64,000 bases of DNA from assembly GCA_040954595.2 (NCBI GenBank), contig CM082594.2, positions 1,054,001 to 1,118,000 on the forward strand, given 5' to 3'. The notes beneath the pieces were generated by a model, which was not told the origin of the DNA, did not search any database, and saw only the letters and a list, made by a program, of their open reading frames with translations. Positions 22,201 to 34,800 of the stretch are shown piece after piece. The stretch is from Balanoglossus misakiensis. Taxonomy: Eukaryota > Hemichordata. The position numbers and the translations under genes are program-made. Position 1 is the first letter of the stretch. Each line of letters starts with the position of its first letter.

Positions 22201-25200
22201 ACCTTTGACCTACTTTACCCTATTTCAGCAGCAAAAATACACACATCCTTGTTATGTCATGAGATAATACAGCCGATAGAAAATTCTGTTTCTTCTTATT
22301 CATACTGTGCATATATAAATCAAGATCAGCGCTTGGGCCCGACAATGCTGCTCGCAGCTTTAATTCTTTCTTTCTTTATTCTTGTGTCAATTCTTTGACC
22401 CACGAGATCTCAGACACCGCTGCAGGTACACTTCTGAAACTTGCTACAGTGGTCAAGGTCAATGAGTAGTCGTGCATTGAACCCTTGAATTTTTAATTAG
22501 TCACGTGACCTGGCGGCCATCTTGGATTTTCTGAAAAAATGCAAATCTCAGATCTCAGAAACTACAAGTCAGATCGACTTCAAATTTGGCATGTTGGTAG
22601 ACTACCTACTGCCCATCATTTTTGTAATTGAAAATTATGCTGACTAAGTTGCAGTTTTTTGCTACAATTTTTTTTCTGAAATCTGGCTTAAATTTCAAAA
22701 ATCTTCTTCTCCAGAACCGGTGATAACCGAGACACAGGGTTTGGTGTATGTGGTCACCTAACTGATGTCTATCAAGTTTGCGAAGATCATTGTGATTGGT
22801 CGAAGATTTTGGCGGCCATATTGGATTTTCGAAAAACCCTAGTAAAATTTCAAAAATCTTCTTCTCAAGAACCGGCGATAACCGAGTCACAAGATTTGGT
22901 GTGTGTGGTCATTAAACAGATGTCTATTAAGTTTGCTAAGAAGAATGTGATTGGTCGAAGATTATGGCGGCCATATTGGATTTTGTGAAAAACGATTAAA
23001 AAGTAAAAATTGCCTTTCTAGCCTAAAAATTGTTAGCACAGAAATTCTTTTTATGGATATGAATCATCATATGACAAGAATAAGCTATAAATATTTTTGT
23101 AATTTTGGCAATGACCTTTGACCTACCTTTGACGCATCATTTTTCTGCATATCTAATTCCACTCTAACCAATAGGGCTATAAGTTTGGTGTTTGATGTAT
23201 GTGGATTTGTATGTGATCAAAAAATGTTGCTACTTTTCATGACCTCTGCTGACCTCATTAAATATGCACATATCTAATTACAGATGAACCAATAGACCTA
23301 GAGGTTTTGTTTATGTTATACATGGACCAGTATGGGGTCAAAATATTTTGCCCAAATAATTGGTGACCTCGGGTGACCTTTGACCTACTTTTGCATATCT
23401 CGACATCCACAGCAGATACAGCCTTGGCGTTTGGAGGTACATGTATGGGGCCATACGGAAAAGACAAAGTTTTGGGTGACCTGTGACACCTGCTTGACTC
23501 ATTATTTATGTGCATACCTAATTCTGGGCTAACCAAAAGGGCTAGAGGTTTTGTTTTTGTTATACATGGACCAGTATGGGGTCAAAATATTTTGCCCAAA
23601 TGTTGGGTGACCTCGGGTGACCTTTGACCAACTTTTGCATAACTTGACATCCACCGCAGATACAGCCTTGGCGTTTGGAGGTATGGGGCCATAATGAAAA
23701 GCCAAAGTTTTGGCTCACCTGTGACACCTGCTTAACTCATTATTATGTGCATACCTAATTCTGGGCTAACCAAAAGGGCTAGAGGTCTGGTTTTTGTTGG
23801 ACATGGACCACTATGGGTCAAAATTTTCTGCCCAAATTTTGGGTGACCTCAGATGACCTTTGACCTACTTTTGCATATCTCGACATCCACAGCAGATACA
23901 GCCTTGGCGTTTGGAGGTATGGGGCCATAATGAAAAGCCAAAGTTTTGGTCACCTATGACACCTGCTTAACTCATTATTTATGTGCATACCTAATTCCGG
24001 GCTAACCAAAAGGGCTAGAGGTCTGGTTTTTGTTGGACATGCACCACTATGGGTCAAAATTTTCTGCCCAAATTTTGGGTGACCTCAGATGACCTTTGAC
24101 CTACTTAACACAATATCAGCACCAAACATAGATATAACCTTGATATGTCATGGGATAAAACACAGCATTATGTTTCTACTCATTAATTATGTGCAGATCA
24201 GATAATAGAGCTTGGGCCCGGACAATGCTGCTTGCAGCTTTAATTCTTCTTCTTCTTCTTCTTCCGAGAAATTCGGCCAGGTAGATCTGGAAAACCGCTG
24301 CACCTAGGGGGCTAAACTTGGTAGGGTGATAGGGGCCAATGAGTAGACGTGCAGTGGCTCGTGAATATTTAATTAGTCACGTGACCTGGCGGCCATATTA
24401 GATTTCCTGAAAATCGTTAAACGAGTCCTTCTCAAATTTGGTGTGCAGGTAGCCTACCTTCTGTCCATCATTTTACCCCATTGAAATCATGACGTCACAC
24501 ATAAAGTTTTTTTGCTACAATTGTTTTTCTGAAAAACTACTTAAAACTTTAAAAATCTTCTTCTCCAGAACCAGCGATTGCCGATTCATGGGATTCGGGG
24601 TATGTGGTCACCTAACCTATGTTTATCAAGTTTGCGAAGCGCACTGTGATTGGTCGATCATTATGGCGGCCATGTTAAATTTTCGGAAAACCATTGAAAA
24701 ATGTTGACAGCACGTAAATTCTTGTTTTGGATATGAGTCATCATATGACCGGAAGTTGTTACAATTTTTCGGGGCAATTTTGACATGACCTTTGACCCAG
24801 TTTTAAAACAACTAATTATATATGCATATTCCCCATACCTCCTATTGTAAAAGCACCACAGTCATGAATTTTGTGGACATGGGTACCAATGCTGCCAGGA
24901 CATGACACAACTATTTTGGTAATTTTGGCAATGACCCTTGACCTATTTCTGAAACATCATTTTTCTGCATATCTAATTCCAGGCTAACCAATAGGGCTAG
25001 AGGTCTGGTTTTAGTTGGACATGGCCCACTCCGGGGTCAAAATTTTATGCCCAAATTTTGGGTGACCTTGGATGACCTTTGATCTAATTTCCCATATCTC
25101 AGCATCCACAGCAGTTAGAGTCCTGGCTTTTGGAGGGCCGATGGAGCAGATATGGAGTCTTACACAAGACCTCATTAATTATGCGCATACCTAATTCTAG

Positions 25201-25641
25201 GCGAACCAATAGAGCTAGGTGTTTGGTTTTTGTTGGACCTAGACTAGTATGGGGTCCGATTTTTTTGCCCAAATTTGGGGTGACCTCAGGTGACCTTTGA
25301 CCTACTTTCCAATATCTTGGTATCCACAGCAGATACAGCCTTGGCATTTGCTTGTTACCATGGGAACCGCTTGTGCCCCGCCAACGCTGCTTGCAGCTTT
25401 AATTGTATTTTGCATTTTCTCACGGTGGCGACCATATTCCTTTGCGGCGAAGATTTATTATTTGTCTGGTTTAAACTTGCATATGCACTCATACTTAGGG
25501 TTCATAATACTTGTACATAGTTCAGTGCATACTTCTGTATGGGCTAAAGGTGGTGCAGTTTGAAAAAAGGGTGATAATTTCCCAAAAGTACCAGCTGATG
25601 CACCGATTTATGTCTAATCTCTGTTTTGAATTTCTTGGCAG

Positions 25642-25842
25642 CTTAACCCAAGTTGATAGTACCCTTCTTGTCCTGGACAGAAGTCTATCTGTCAGTACAA
25701 ATGGTGTAACCGTATCAGTTGATGACAACTCGTGGCATAATGTTGTCATGGTAATTGAAGAAGGCATTGTGGCAGTTTACTTGAATGGTGTTGCAGTAAC
25801 ATCACCCCTTCCATCCTGGACAGGTATCGCTAACTCAGAAAA
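25642..25842 (+). CDS. Host exon: LamG/pentraxin-like domain, first half
   Basis: The acceptor TTTCTTGGCAG precedes 25642 and the donor GTAAGT follows 25842. It encodes strands typical of concanavalin-like LamG/pentraxin folds, including DDNSWHNVVMV and GIVAVYLNGVAV (compare W-H-x-V and hydrophobic-Y-x-x-G). It begins with the last base of a codon and ends with two bases of one. It is the first host exon recognised in the window. Confidence 0.8.
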
Positions 25843-28800
25843 GTAAGTTGCTAGTAGAACTCCGAACATTTTTAACTCCTACAAAGCCATAGAAAATTGT
25901 CATCATCACATGTTAATATTCTATATTTTTCTATACTGTCAAGTTTTCCCAAGCCTCAAGAGAAGTGAACCATTTATTTGTGAAGCAGTTATCTTGTTTA
26001 TAACTTATCTGCTAGGTAGCTTGTCTTACTCCTACATGACGATACAATATCATCATAACATGTTGCGACTTACAACAAAACTGGCCAAAAAAATCAAGGG
26101 AGCTAACTATGGACATCAGCAAAGCTATCTTCGTGGCACTTTCAAATTCAAACTTATGCGGAACGATACTGATTTTCACAGTTTATTTTTGACAACTTCT
26201 TACCAGCACTTTTAATGAATTCATTATTCTCTTGTTTTTCAACAGCTGTATGGTAATTCTTGGTCAAAGCTATGACGAAAATGGACTCCTTGACAACTAT
26301 TTTAGCTTCCATGGTGATGTTACACAGATGAATGTATACGATTATGTATTGACTCCTGTTGAAATCCAGAGTCTGGCTTTGAACTGTTCACAAAGTCCAC
26401 TTGGCAATCATGTCATGTGGGTTGAAATGGATCAAGAGTTATTGGGAAGTGTGGTCAAAATCCAGCCATCAGCTTGTGGAAGTACCAGGTGCCCAATTGG
26501 TTACTCTGGTTCACCATGCACACCTGTTGGTAAATAGCCTTATTCATTACTATCAAACAATTTTATGCATAATCTGATGAGGAGAAATTGGGTCATATTC
26601 ACAGAGTTGATTAATCCTAAATCCTTACTTTAACACAGCTCTCCTTGTAATGTTGTGTCTGTCCAGGGAAAACTGTGTGAAATTTTGAGTAGTTTTTCCT
26701 GTGTACATTCACCAGCCCCTAGCTGTTGTGTGTTGTACTCCAATCACACAGCCTGCAATCTCCCTACTTTAGGAAGTATAGGGAATCATCATCTGCCCAT
26801 GCCTGTATCGCTCACTCTTTTTGTTTCTACCGTACATGTATTTAACACTGAATGTAATGATACTATTCACAACCAACATCACCATCATCATCATCATAAT
26901 CATCATCACCACCACCACCACCACCATCATCATCATCATCGTCATCATCATCACCATCATCATCATCAGTTTCTGCTGTTCCAAGAACTAGGCTTATCAT
27001 GAGTGTAATTGATCATATCAGTTATTATGCCTATGGATACCATCTCATGACTCCTGTCCTATCTTGTAGTGTTTCTTGACAGTGATCTAGTCTATTCACA
27101 TGTATCAGAAAACAAGCACTTAACAATATCTGGATTTCTGAATATGTGACAGATATTAACATCTAGTAGTGCATTTACCTAAATGTACCAGTGTATGCAT
27201 AGGGGGTGTGGACCAGTTGTTTAATTTACAAACATTTGTTATTCTTTAACTTTTTTTTCTTCAGATAAACACGCTCCTGAAGTCATTTACTGTCCCAATA
27301 CGACCCGTATAATTAGTCCTAATAGCTTGACAACAGGAGTATGGCAGGAGCCTATATTTACAGATGATGTCGCCATTGCCAATGTGACACAAACCTACAC
27401 AATGGGTAAGTTTCCTATAAAATATCATTTCTGATTATAGATAATATATAACATTCACACTAACTAAGTTTTTTTTATCGGGGTGGGGTGGGGAGTTGAT
27501 CTAAACAGAAACCAACAAGCTGAGACAACTTTCCTAAGATTATGGTCAGTATGAAGCATACTGGTACAGTTTATTCTTGTGGCCGTTACTCATATATGGC
27601 TAGCACATCCTATGTGCGACAGATGATCTTGCTTCCAAGTATTAAAGCCTCAATTGCTGATACTATTACCATATGTTTATAGGCCCTTTCCTCGATCCCA
27701 GGGCAGTACAATGAAGTTAAAACTCGAAAGCATTTGTGTTTGCACGTAATTGTTTATTGGAAACAAAAGATTTGACCAACTGTTGAGCAAGGCCTTTAAT
27801 CAGTAAAGTACTTAATATTCTCCACTACTACTGGGGATACCCATACCACAAATGTTGTGTTCTCTTACAATGGGCAGTTGAATAAACGTGTGCGGCACCA
27901 TATCTGTTTAGTATACATATCTTGTTCATGTTTATATGTACAGTCACAATCAGGAGTTGATAATATGCCTGTGTATACCCACCAGATAGCTCACTTAAAT
28001 GGACCATTCTAAGTTTGAAAAGAAAATCATGAAAAACATTCAAGAAACGGAAGCTATTTTGGCTTTAGCACCCATGCCTGTAATGATGTGCATAATTTTG
28101 TTCTTACAGGTGACACCTTTTCCTGGGGAACCTACCAGATCAGCTATGTTGCTTCAGATACAGCTGGCAACAATGCACAGTGCAACTTTTTACTCTATGT
28201 ACTGCGTGAGTGAATTTTTTTATCATTCATACATAAACTTTACAAATTAATTAATATCTTGACAAATTGTTATCTCTACCCCTTGTTATGTCTTGTCACA
28301 TACTGTAAAACGGGACATTTTCGTGACAGAAAATATTTTGCAATATATCAAAAGAGGCAACTGTGACACGAGAATTAAATTTCCGCATTCTAGTATTTTA
28401 CTAACTACTCTGTTATCTCTGAAAAACATTTTATGCGACTTTATTTTCTTCTTCTTTTTTGCCGAAGTTTGGGAAAATTTGCCGTTTTACAGTAATATGA
28501 TTGCATCATTATCACTTTTGTCCCTATGTAACTATCAAAAATTATAACAACATCATTCAGAACATACAAGGACACTCAAACCCGTCTAAAACAAACCCTG
28601 TCTAATCGGGAAACCTCTCTTCAACCAACAGTTTTTCCTAGTCCCTTTTACATAGAAACATGTTAATGTGTTGGTGTTCTGTTTAAAAGATTTGACTGTG
28701 TAATAAATATGGTTGTCACACATACACCATTAAGACAGTTCTGAAGCATCTCAGAATTGATACTGTCTTAAAAAACATGTGTGGACGGTGTAAGTGGTCC

Positions 28801-31800
28801 TGAAACGTCTCAGATTTGAGACGGCTCTGCCAGCCAGACCTGAGCCGGTGTAAGGATTAACACCTCTCCGCAACCCATTGTCTATGGGGCCGAGCCTCAG
28901 CGCCCATACATAAACTTTGTGTGTGTGGACACAACATGACTCAAAGGATTAATGCTCTGTGGTTAGCACTGGCAAATAGTGTCTCAAATTTTACCCTGTG
29001 TGAACCTGGTAAAAGAGGCATTGTGCCCTAGTGGCTAGGGTTGTGGGTTCGTTACCTAGACCTGGGCATTTGGGTAGTATTTGCCTGTTGGATGATATAT
29101 GAGACACAGACATTTGGGTAGTATTTGCCTGTTGGATGATAGATGAAATAAAATTAAAAATATATAGACAAATAAACTGTGTTCTCCTTTCTTTTACAGC
29201 ATTTGATTGTGAAAAGCCAGCACCACCAGTTAAAGGTATTTCCATCTGTAATGAGTTTGAGTCGGGTGTGTTCTGTCAGGTGGATTGTTTACCAGGATAC
29301 AAGTTTGCAAGCCTGCCAGCACCTTACTATCTCTGCCATAGTGAAGGATATTTTAATCCTGAGAATCCAGACGAGGAATTCACCTTCCCTGGATGTTCAG
29401 GTGAGAAAAAAATGATTTGGTATCAGTAAAGAAATATAATCAGGTTGCACATGCACATTCAGAAAATGCTCCAAAGAGAGAGAGTTGTGAGAGGGGGTAT
29501 TCCAGCATTGAGACAATTTTCTTTTAGTTATAAATGAAAAGAGAAATATGAGTAATGCAAATTCTTGCTTTACAGTATGTCAAGGTTGTGATTACAGGTA
29601 GATAATTTGTTAACATCATATCTGCTTACCCCAATATAAAGCTCCAGTACATTTGAGCTATTTTCTTAATATTTTGTTCTGGGTAAGCAGCTGTAACTTT
29701 CCTGATTGGCTAATCGGTTTCGCAGTCTAAGTCAATACATCGTTCGCTAGATTGAAAATTGCATCTTTAACAAAATTTGTTTGTTTGTATTGTTCTACTG
29801 CAGCTCCTGGGAAGACTCAACGTGGAGTGAATTGTGGCGTGTCATACAATTCACAGGCTGGTACATGTAACAATGGTGTCATCCAGCAATTGAGGATCAG
29901 TTTTATGAACACTATCAACTATCTGAATGATTTGTTTGGTATTTGTGGCGGTGAATGCAACTTTGATGACCTTGAAATAACCTGCAATGCCTCAAACCGA
30001 AGAAAGAGACAGGCTGATACTCAGCTTGTGGTTCAGTTCAGTTTCACAACCAATGCGTGAGTAGTAATTGTAATTTTTCGAGTATTTTATTCCCCTTCTG
30101 TTCTATTGAAATGACTTTGGTGACATGTCTAGGGTACTGATCCCAGGCTGTGTGAGGACCAGCTCTGTATTCCCTATACAGCTGGTGTTTGCATTATTGC
30201 AAAATATTCCATTCATGCAAGTGAAAACAAATTATTTTGTGTCTTAACACTCAAACATTTTCAGTTTTTGGCAACCCCATCATTTCTGCCCACCTTCCTT
30301 CATGTTGCGGCATCCTGTATTCTAAAGATTCGTGCATTCGAAATATACTGCAAAACGTGTTATTTTCGCGAGCAGTAAATTTCTGCAAAACATGCGCTGG
30401 TCAAAAAAACGTTAAAATAAAAAGTTGTGTAAAATGTTTTTGGAGATAATGATGCAGTTAGTGAAATACGAGAACTCGAAAATTCGTCCTCACGTAACAG
30501 TCGCCTCTTTTAATATCGCGAAAATTTCCTGTCGTGAAAACAACCCAGTTTACAGTACACACTTCTGGTTGGTATTGTAATGTGGCATATGTAAGAATTT
30601 TTTGCCTGTTGTTTTATCCATTAGCTCTGCTGATGCTGCAGCTGTAGTTATTGAAGATGCAGTCAAGAAAGGTACTTTTGATACAGCTGAATATTCGGTC
30701 GACGCTGAGACATTACAAGTTGAAAGTACGATATTCTGTTCCAATGGTAGTGTTCTTGTTGGAGAAGAATGTGGTGAGTGCCTATACTCCTCAGTTGTTA
30801 TGTACTTTAACCCTTTCACTCCCAGTTTCCTCTATAGAGGTCAAACCTTACCATAGAAAACAATTGGTTTGGACTGAACCATGGTGGTGAAAGGATTAAA
30901 ACTGTGTCCAAAATTAATATTATAAAAAGGTGTAGATGTTAATATGTTTATATCGCCTGATATGACCTGTTAGGTGGGCCGTATTGCTGCGAGTGTGGTT
31001 GTGAGTCGCAGTGTACAAATCAAAGACAAGTGTGAGTGGTAAATAAAACCCAACCAAGAGGTGATATAAGGAAATAATTGATTTGATATGCTCATACCAA
31101 GGAGGGACAAAGTCTCTTTCTCGCTGCCCTTTTTCCATTAATTATGTTTGATAGAAGACACAGTTAATGTTATTCTACATGTGGATATATAGTGAATCAA
31201 CATTCAACCACACACAACTGCCATCCCACTTGTAGACACAAGAGTGAAAAACTGGCCAAAATGAATGCTGTGTGTTACAATTGTAGTTGTGTTTTAAACC
31301 ATTAATGCATAATGATCAGTACATGAACAATGTATACATCTGCCTTCAACATTTTGTATTTCCACAGTATTGTGTCCTGAAGGGTCGTACCATGACACTG
31401 AGCTGAGTCAGTGCCATCCTTGTGCAATTGGATATTATCAACCCCTTGAAGGACAAACAGCATGCAATGCCTGTCCAAATTAAAGCTGCAAGCAGCGTTG
31501 AAGGGGCCCAAGCATAGAGTTAATAACCATTAGACTCCATTCAGGGTTGTACCATTCAAATGCGTAGGCTGTATTTGCTCTGGATGTGGAGATATGGGGA
31601 AGTAGGCAACCACCCGAAATGGATGTCTTACAAGTACAAACACAACAACCAAAGGTGAACTTCTACGTTGTAAGTACTTCAGTTACTTCAAAGGTCAGCT
31701 GAGGGTATCCAAAAATTGGGCCAAAAATTAGGATTCTTATTTGGTTCATATTCAAGACAACGGAAAATCCTCGCTGTTTGGGTTTGTCAAATTAGATATG

Positions 31801-34800
31801 GCCATAATAATGAGTTACGCAAGTAAGTTACAGGTAGCCCCTAAAATTTAGCATTTCATGACGCAGAGGGTCCTACCCTACCCCTCCAAACACCTGGCTA
31901 TACATGATGTGCGTGCTAACATATGGAAAGCAGGTCAATGGACACCTGATGTCACCCAAAAATTTGACAAAAATGTTCATTCCTGTTTATGTCATGTGCA
32001 AGAAATCCTACATTTGCAGCCCTTTCACTTAGCCTACCATTAGGTATGCACGTAATACATGAATCAAGCAGGTGTCGCAGGTATCCGCCTGTATTTGGCA
32101 TTTCATGATAGTTTCGCTCGGAATACCAAAGCTGCACTTGTACAACGGGCTGAGATATGGCACTGTACGACAGAGGTCATCCAAATCAACTTATACATTT
32201 GGGCAAAAACAAACTGACACTTACATTCGTCCCTGTGGAACAAAAACCACACCTATTGCCCTGTTGGTTAGGCTGCATTCACAAACACCTCTGGAGGGGG
32301 GTGGGCAGGAGAATTGAGGGGGGGATTTGAAAAAATTTAGGGTATGTAAGGGGGGGATTTGAAATAATTTTGGGACTGTAAAGGGGGGGGGGGCTTGAAA
32401 ACTTTGAGGACTAAATATTTATTTTGAGTCCACAAAAATGCAGTTTTGAACCCTTCATAATACAACATTTTCTAATGTGGGAGGGGAACACCCCCTCCCA
32501 CACCCACCCCCGTCATTCATCAGCACCTTTAAATCATTGACTGTTTTATCTAGTGTCCCAGGTCAGGGGACTTGCCCCCACCCCATGATAACTTTGAGCA
32601 GCGACGGTTAAATTTGTCCTCCCCAACATACCGGTAGTTGAGTTAATTTGCTTTTGCCGGGTTCATTAAAATGCAGTTGTGAACTCTGTATTTTATAAAA
32701 TTTTCGTACGTGGGAGGGGGACACCCCCTCCCAAACCCACCCCCTTCACTTCTCGATTTACAATGTCTCCCAACACAGAATACTAAGTTAAAAAAAATAG
32801 AAACAATTATGTTCAGTTTTAATACCCACTGATAAGGGGAAACATCAGTTTCAAATTCTTTTCATGAGAGCGCTGTTTTTCTTTTTTACAAGATAGATAG
32901 GTGATGTGTTTTGCTGTGTGAAAGAAAATTGGGGGGGGGGGGATTTGAAAATTTTAGCAGTTCGGAAGGGGGGGATTTGAAAATATTTCGGGTTGTTGAG
33001 GGGGGCATGTGAAAATTAACGGTAAAAAAAATTGAATTCTCCTGCCCCCCCCTCCAGAGGTGTTTGTGAATGCAGCCTTAGTGTCCAATTAAATGTACAA
33101 AATCAATGACTTAGGCAGGTGCAACAGGTGACCCCGCCTTTGGTATATCTTTATGGTCCCATCCGTATATGCCCCCCCCCCCACGCCAAAGCTGCATGCA
33201 TCTGCTGTGGATGCTCACTAAGCAAAAGTAGGTGAAATGTCACATAAGATCGCCCATAAGGCTGCATTCACAAACACCTCTTGAGGGGGGGGGGGGGAAT
33301 TCAATTTGTTTTACCGCTAATTTTCACATGCCCCCCGTACACAACCCGAAAAATTTCAAATCCCCCCCTTCCGAACTGCCAAAATTTTGAAATCCCCCCT
33401 CCCCATTTTCTTTCACAGAGCAAAACACATCACCTAGTATCTATCTTGTAAAAAAAGAAAAACAGCGCTCCCATTTTTTATGTATTTGTATCCTGTGTTG
33501 GGAGACATTGTAAACCGAGAATTGAAGGGGGTGGGTTTGGGAGGGGGTGCACGTAAGAAAATTTTATAAAATACTGAGCTCAAAGCTGCATTTAATTAGA
33601 AAATTTTGTAAAATAAAGGGCGCGAAACTGCATTTTTGTGGACTCAAAATAAATATTTAGTCGTCAAAGTTTTCAAGTCCCCGCCCTTTCAGTCCCAAAA
33701 TTATTTCAAATCCCCGCCTCAATTCTCCTGCCCCCCCCCCTCCTGAGGTGTTTGTGAATGCAGCCTAACTTGACAGGAAAATCGGACTTCATATTGATCC
33801 ATTTGCAACAAATACCACACTAGCATCCCTTTCATTGACCCCACAATTACGCATGCACATAATTGAGTTACGCAGGTGTCACAGGTGACCCCCGAATCGG
33901 GCGTATTATTTTGGTCCCATACAGCTGCATGAAGCTGCGTGCCATTACGGGCGATCTGATAACCCCCACGGCCACCTGCGGGCCAACCCCCATACTGAAC
34001 GTTCAGTTGCAACGTCACGACTGAAGTAGGAACTGTTGAACGGCAAAGAAGCCTGATCTCTGATTATTGCTGGTACCATACTCCCTTCGTGCAAGAAAAT
34101 CATTGGTCTGCTGCCGCAATACATTGAATGTTAACCAGTGCAGGTATTTAAGGGTGTCGAAAAGACAAGAGTGAGGGGCCAAAGTGCGGGACACGCACAG
34201 TGCAATAAATGGCACTCTGCGGGAATTCACGCACAATGCAATATATTCGACTCTGCGGGAATACGCACACTGCACAAGATGTGGGAGGACCCTTGACTTT
34301 GATTACATTTGAATTTCGAGGAGTTCGATCGTGTTTTTGACAACGTCCGACGACATTCGGGCGAATGATCGGGCGATCAACCACCCACGATCGACATTTT
34401 CTACTTTCATGTTGCATTTCGAGGAGGTCGATCGTGTTTTTGACGATGTCCGACGACATTCGGGCGTTGAAAATAATAAATGATCGGGCGATCAACCACC
34501 CACAATCGACATTTTCTACTGTCCTGATGTTGCATTCGTAAGTGGTAAACCCAATGACCAACAGAGCAAGGTCCGTTCCCTGCGTGTCGGATCACATCCC
34601 ATCGCGCAACAATTTCGCTGGAGACTGTCGCTGCACTCACGCCATATGCACATCTTTGCGTTCTAATTCGAGCGGGAAGTGAGTTATCCCGTCTATGCTT
34701 GTTCCGGAAAACCCGTGTTATGACGTCAAGGTCATTCATTGATACAAGATCGCACTGTTGACGTGCGACGCGTTTGCAAATCAAAATCCACGCAAACGAT

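Larger units (their letters stand above)
13500..25404 (+). repeat. Eight head-to-tail long repeat units (non-autonomous element family)
   Basis: Approximate units: 13510-14922, 14945-16354, 16373-17777, 17791-19194, 19298-20706, 20721-22365, 22380-24245 and a diverged 24264-25404. Junctions are (CTTT)n microsatellite. Each unit starts TTGTGTCAATTCTT (the last differs), passes TCACGTGACCTGGCGGCCAT, and ends GCTTGGGCCCG(G)ACAATGCTGCT(T/C)GCAGCTTTAATT. Two subfamilies alternate A-A-B-B-A-B-A-C, with matching start and end variants. Inside each unit are 210-240-bp subrepeats around CCTCATTAATTATGTGCATA and TGACCTTTGACCTACTT. The sixth and seventh units are longer through extra subrepeats. Short minus-strand ORFs recur in each unit but are repeat artefacts. 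ATT flanks the whole complex on both sides (before 12096 and at about 25402). Confidence 0.9.

Noticed and set aside
13668-23536. Recurrent 60-70-aa ORFs in each tandem unit (both strands)
   Set aside because: The same repeat gives the same short frame each time. Frames are not preserved by synonymous change and are interrupted in several units.
25910-26215. Hydrophobic ORF between host exons
   Set aside because: Lies wholly between a good donor (25843) and a good acceptor (26244-26245) whose flanking exons join in phase; intronic.
26655-27002. Histidine-rich ORF
   Set aside because: Produced by the CAT/CAC microsatellite within an intron.
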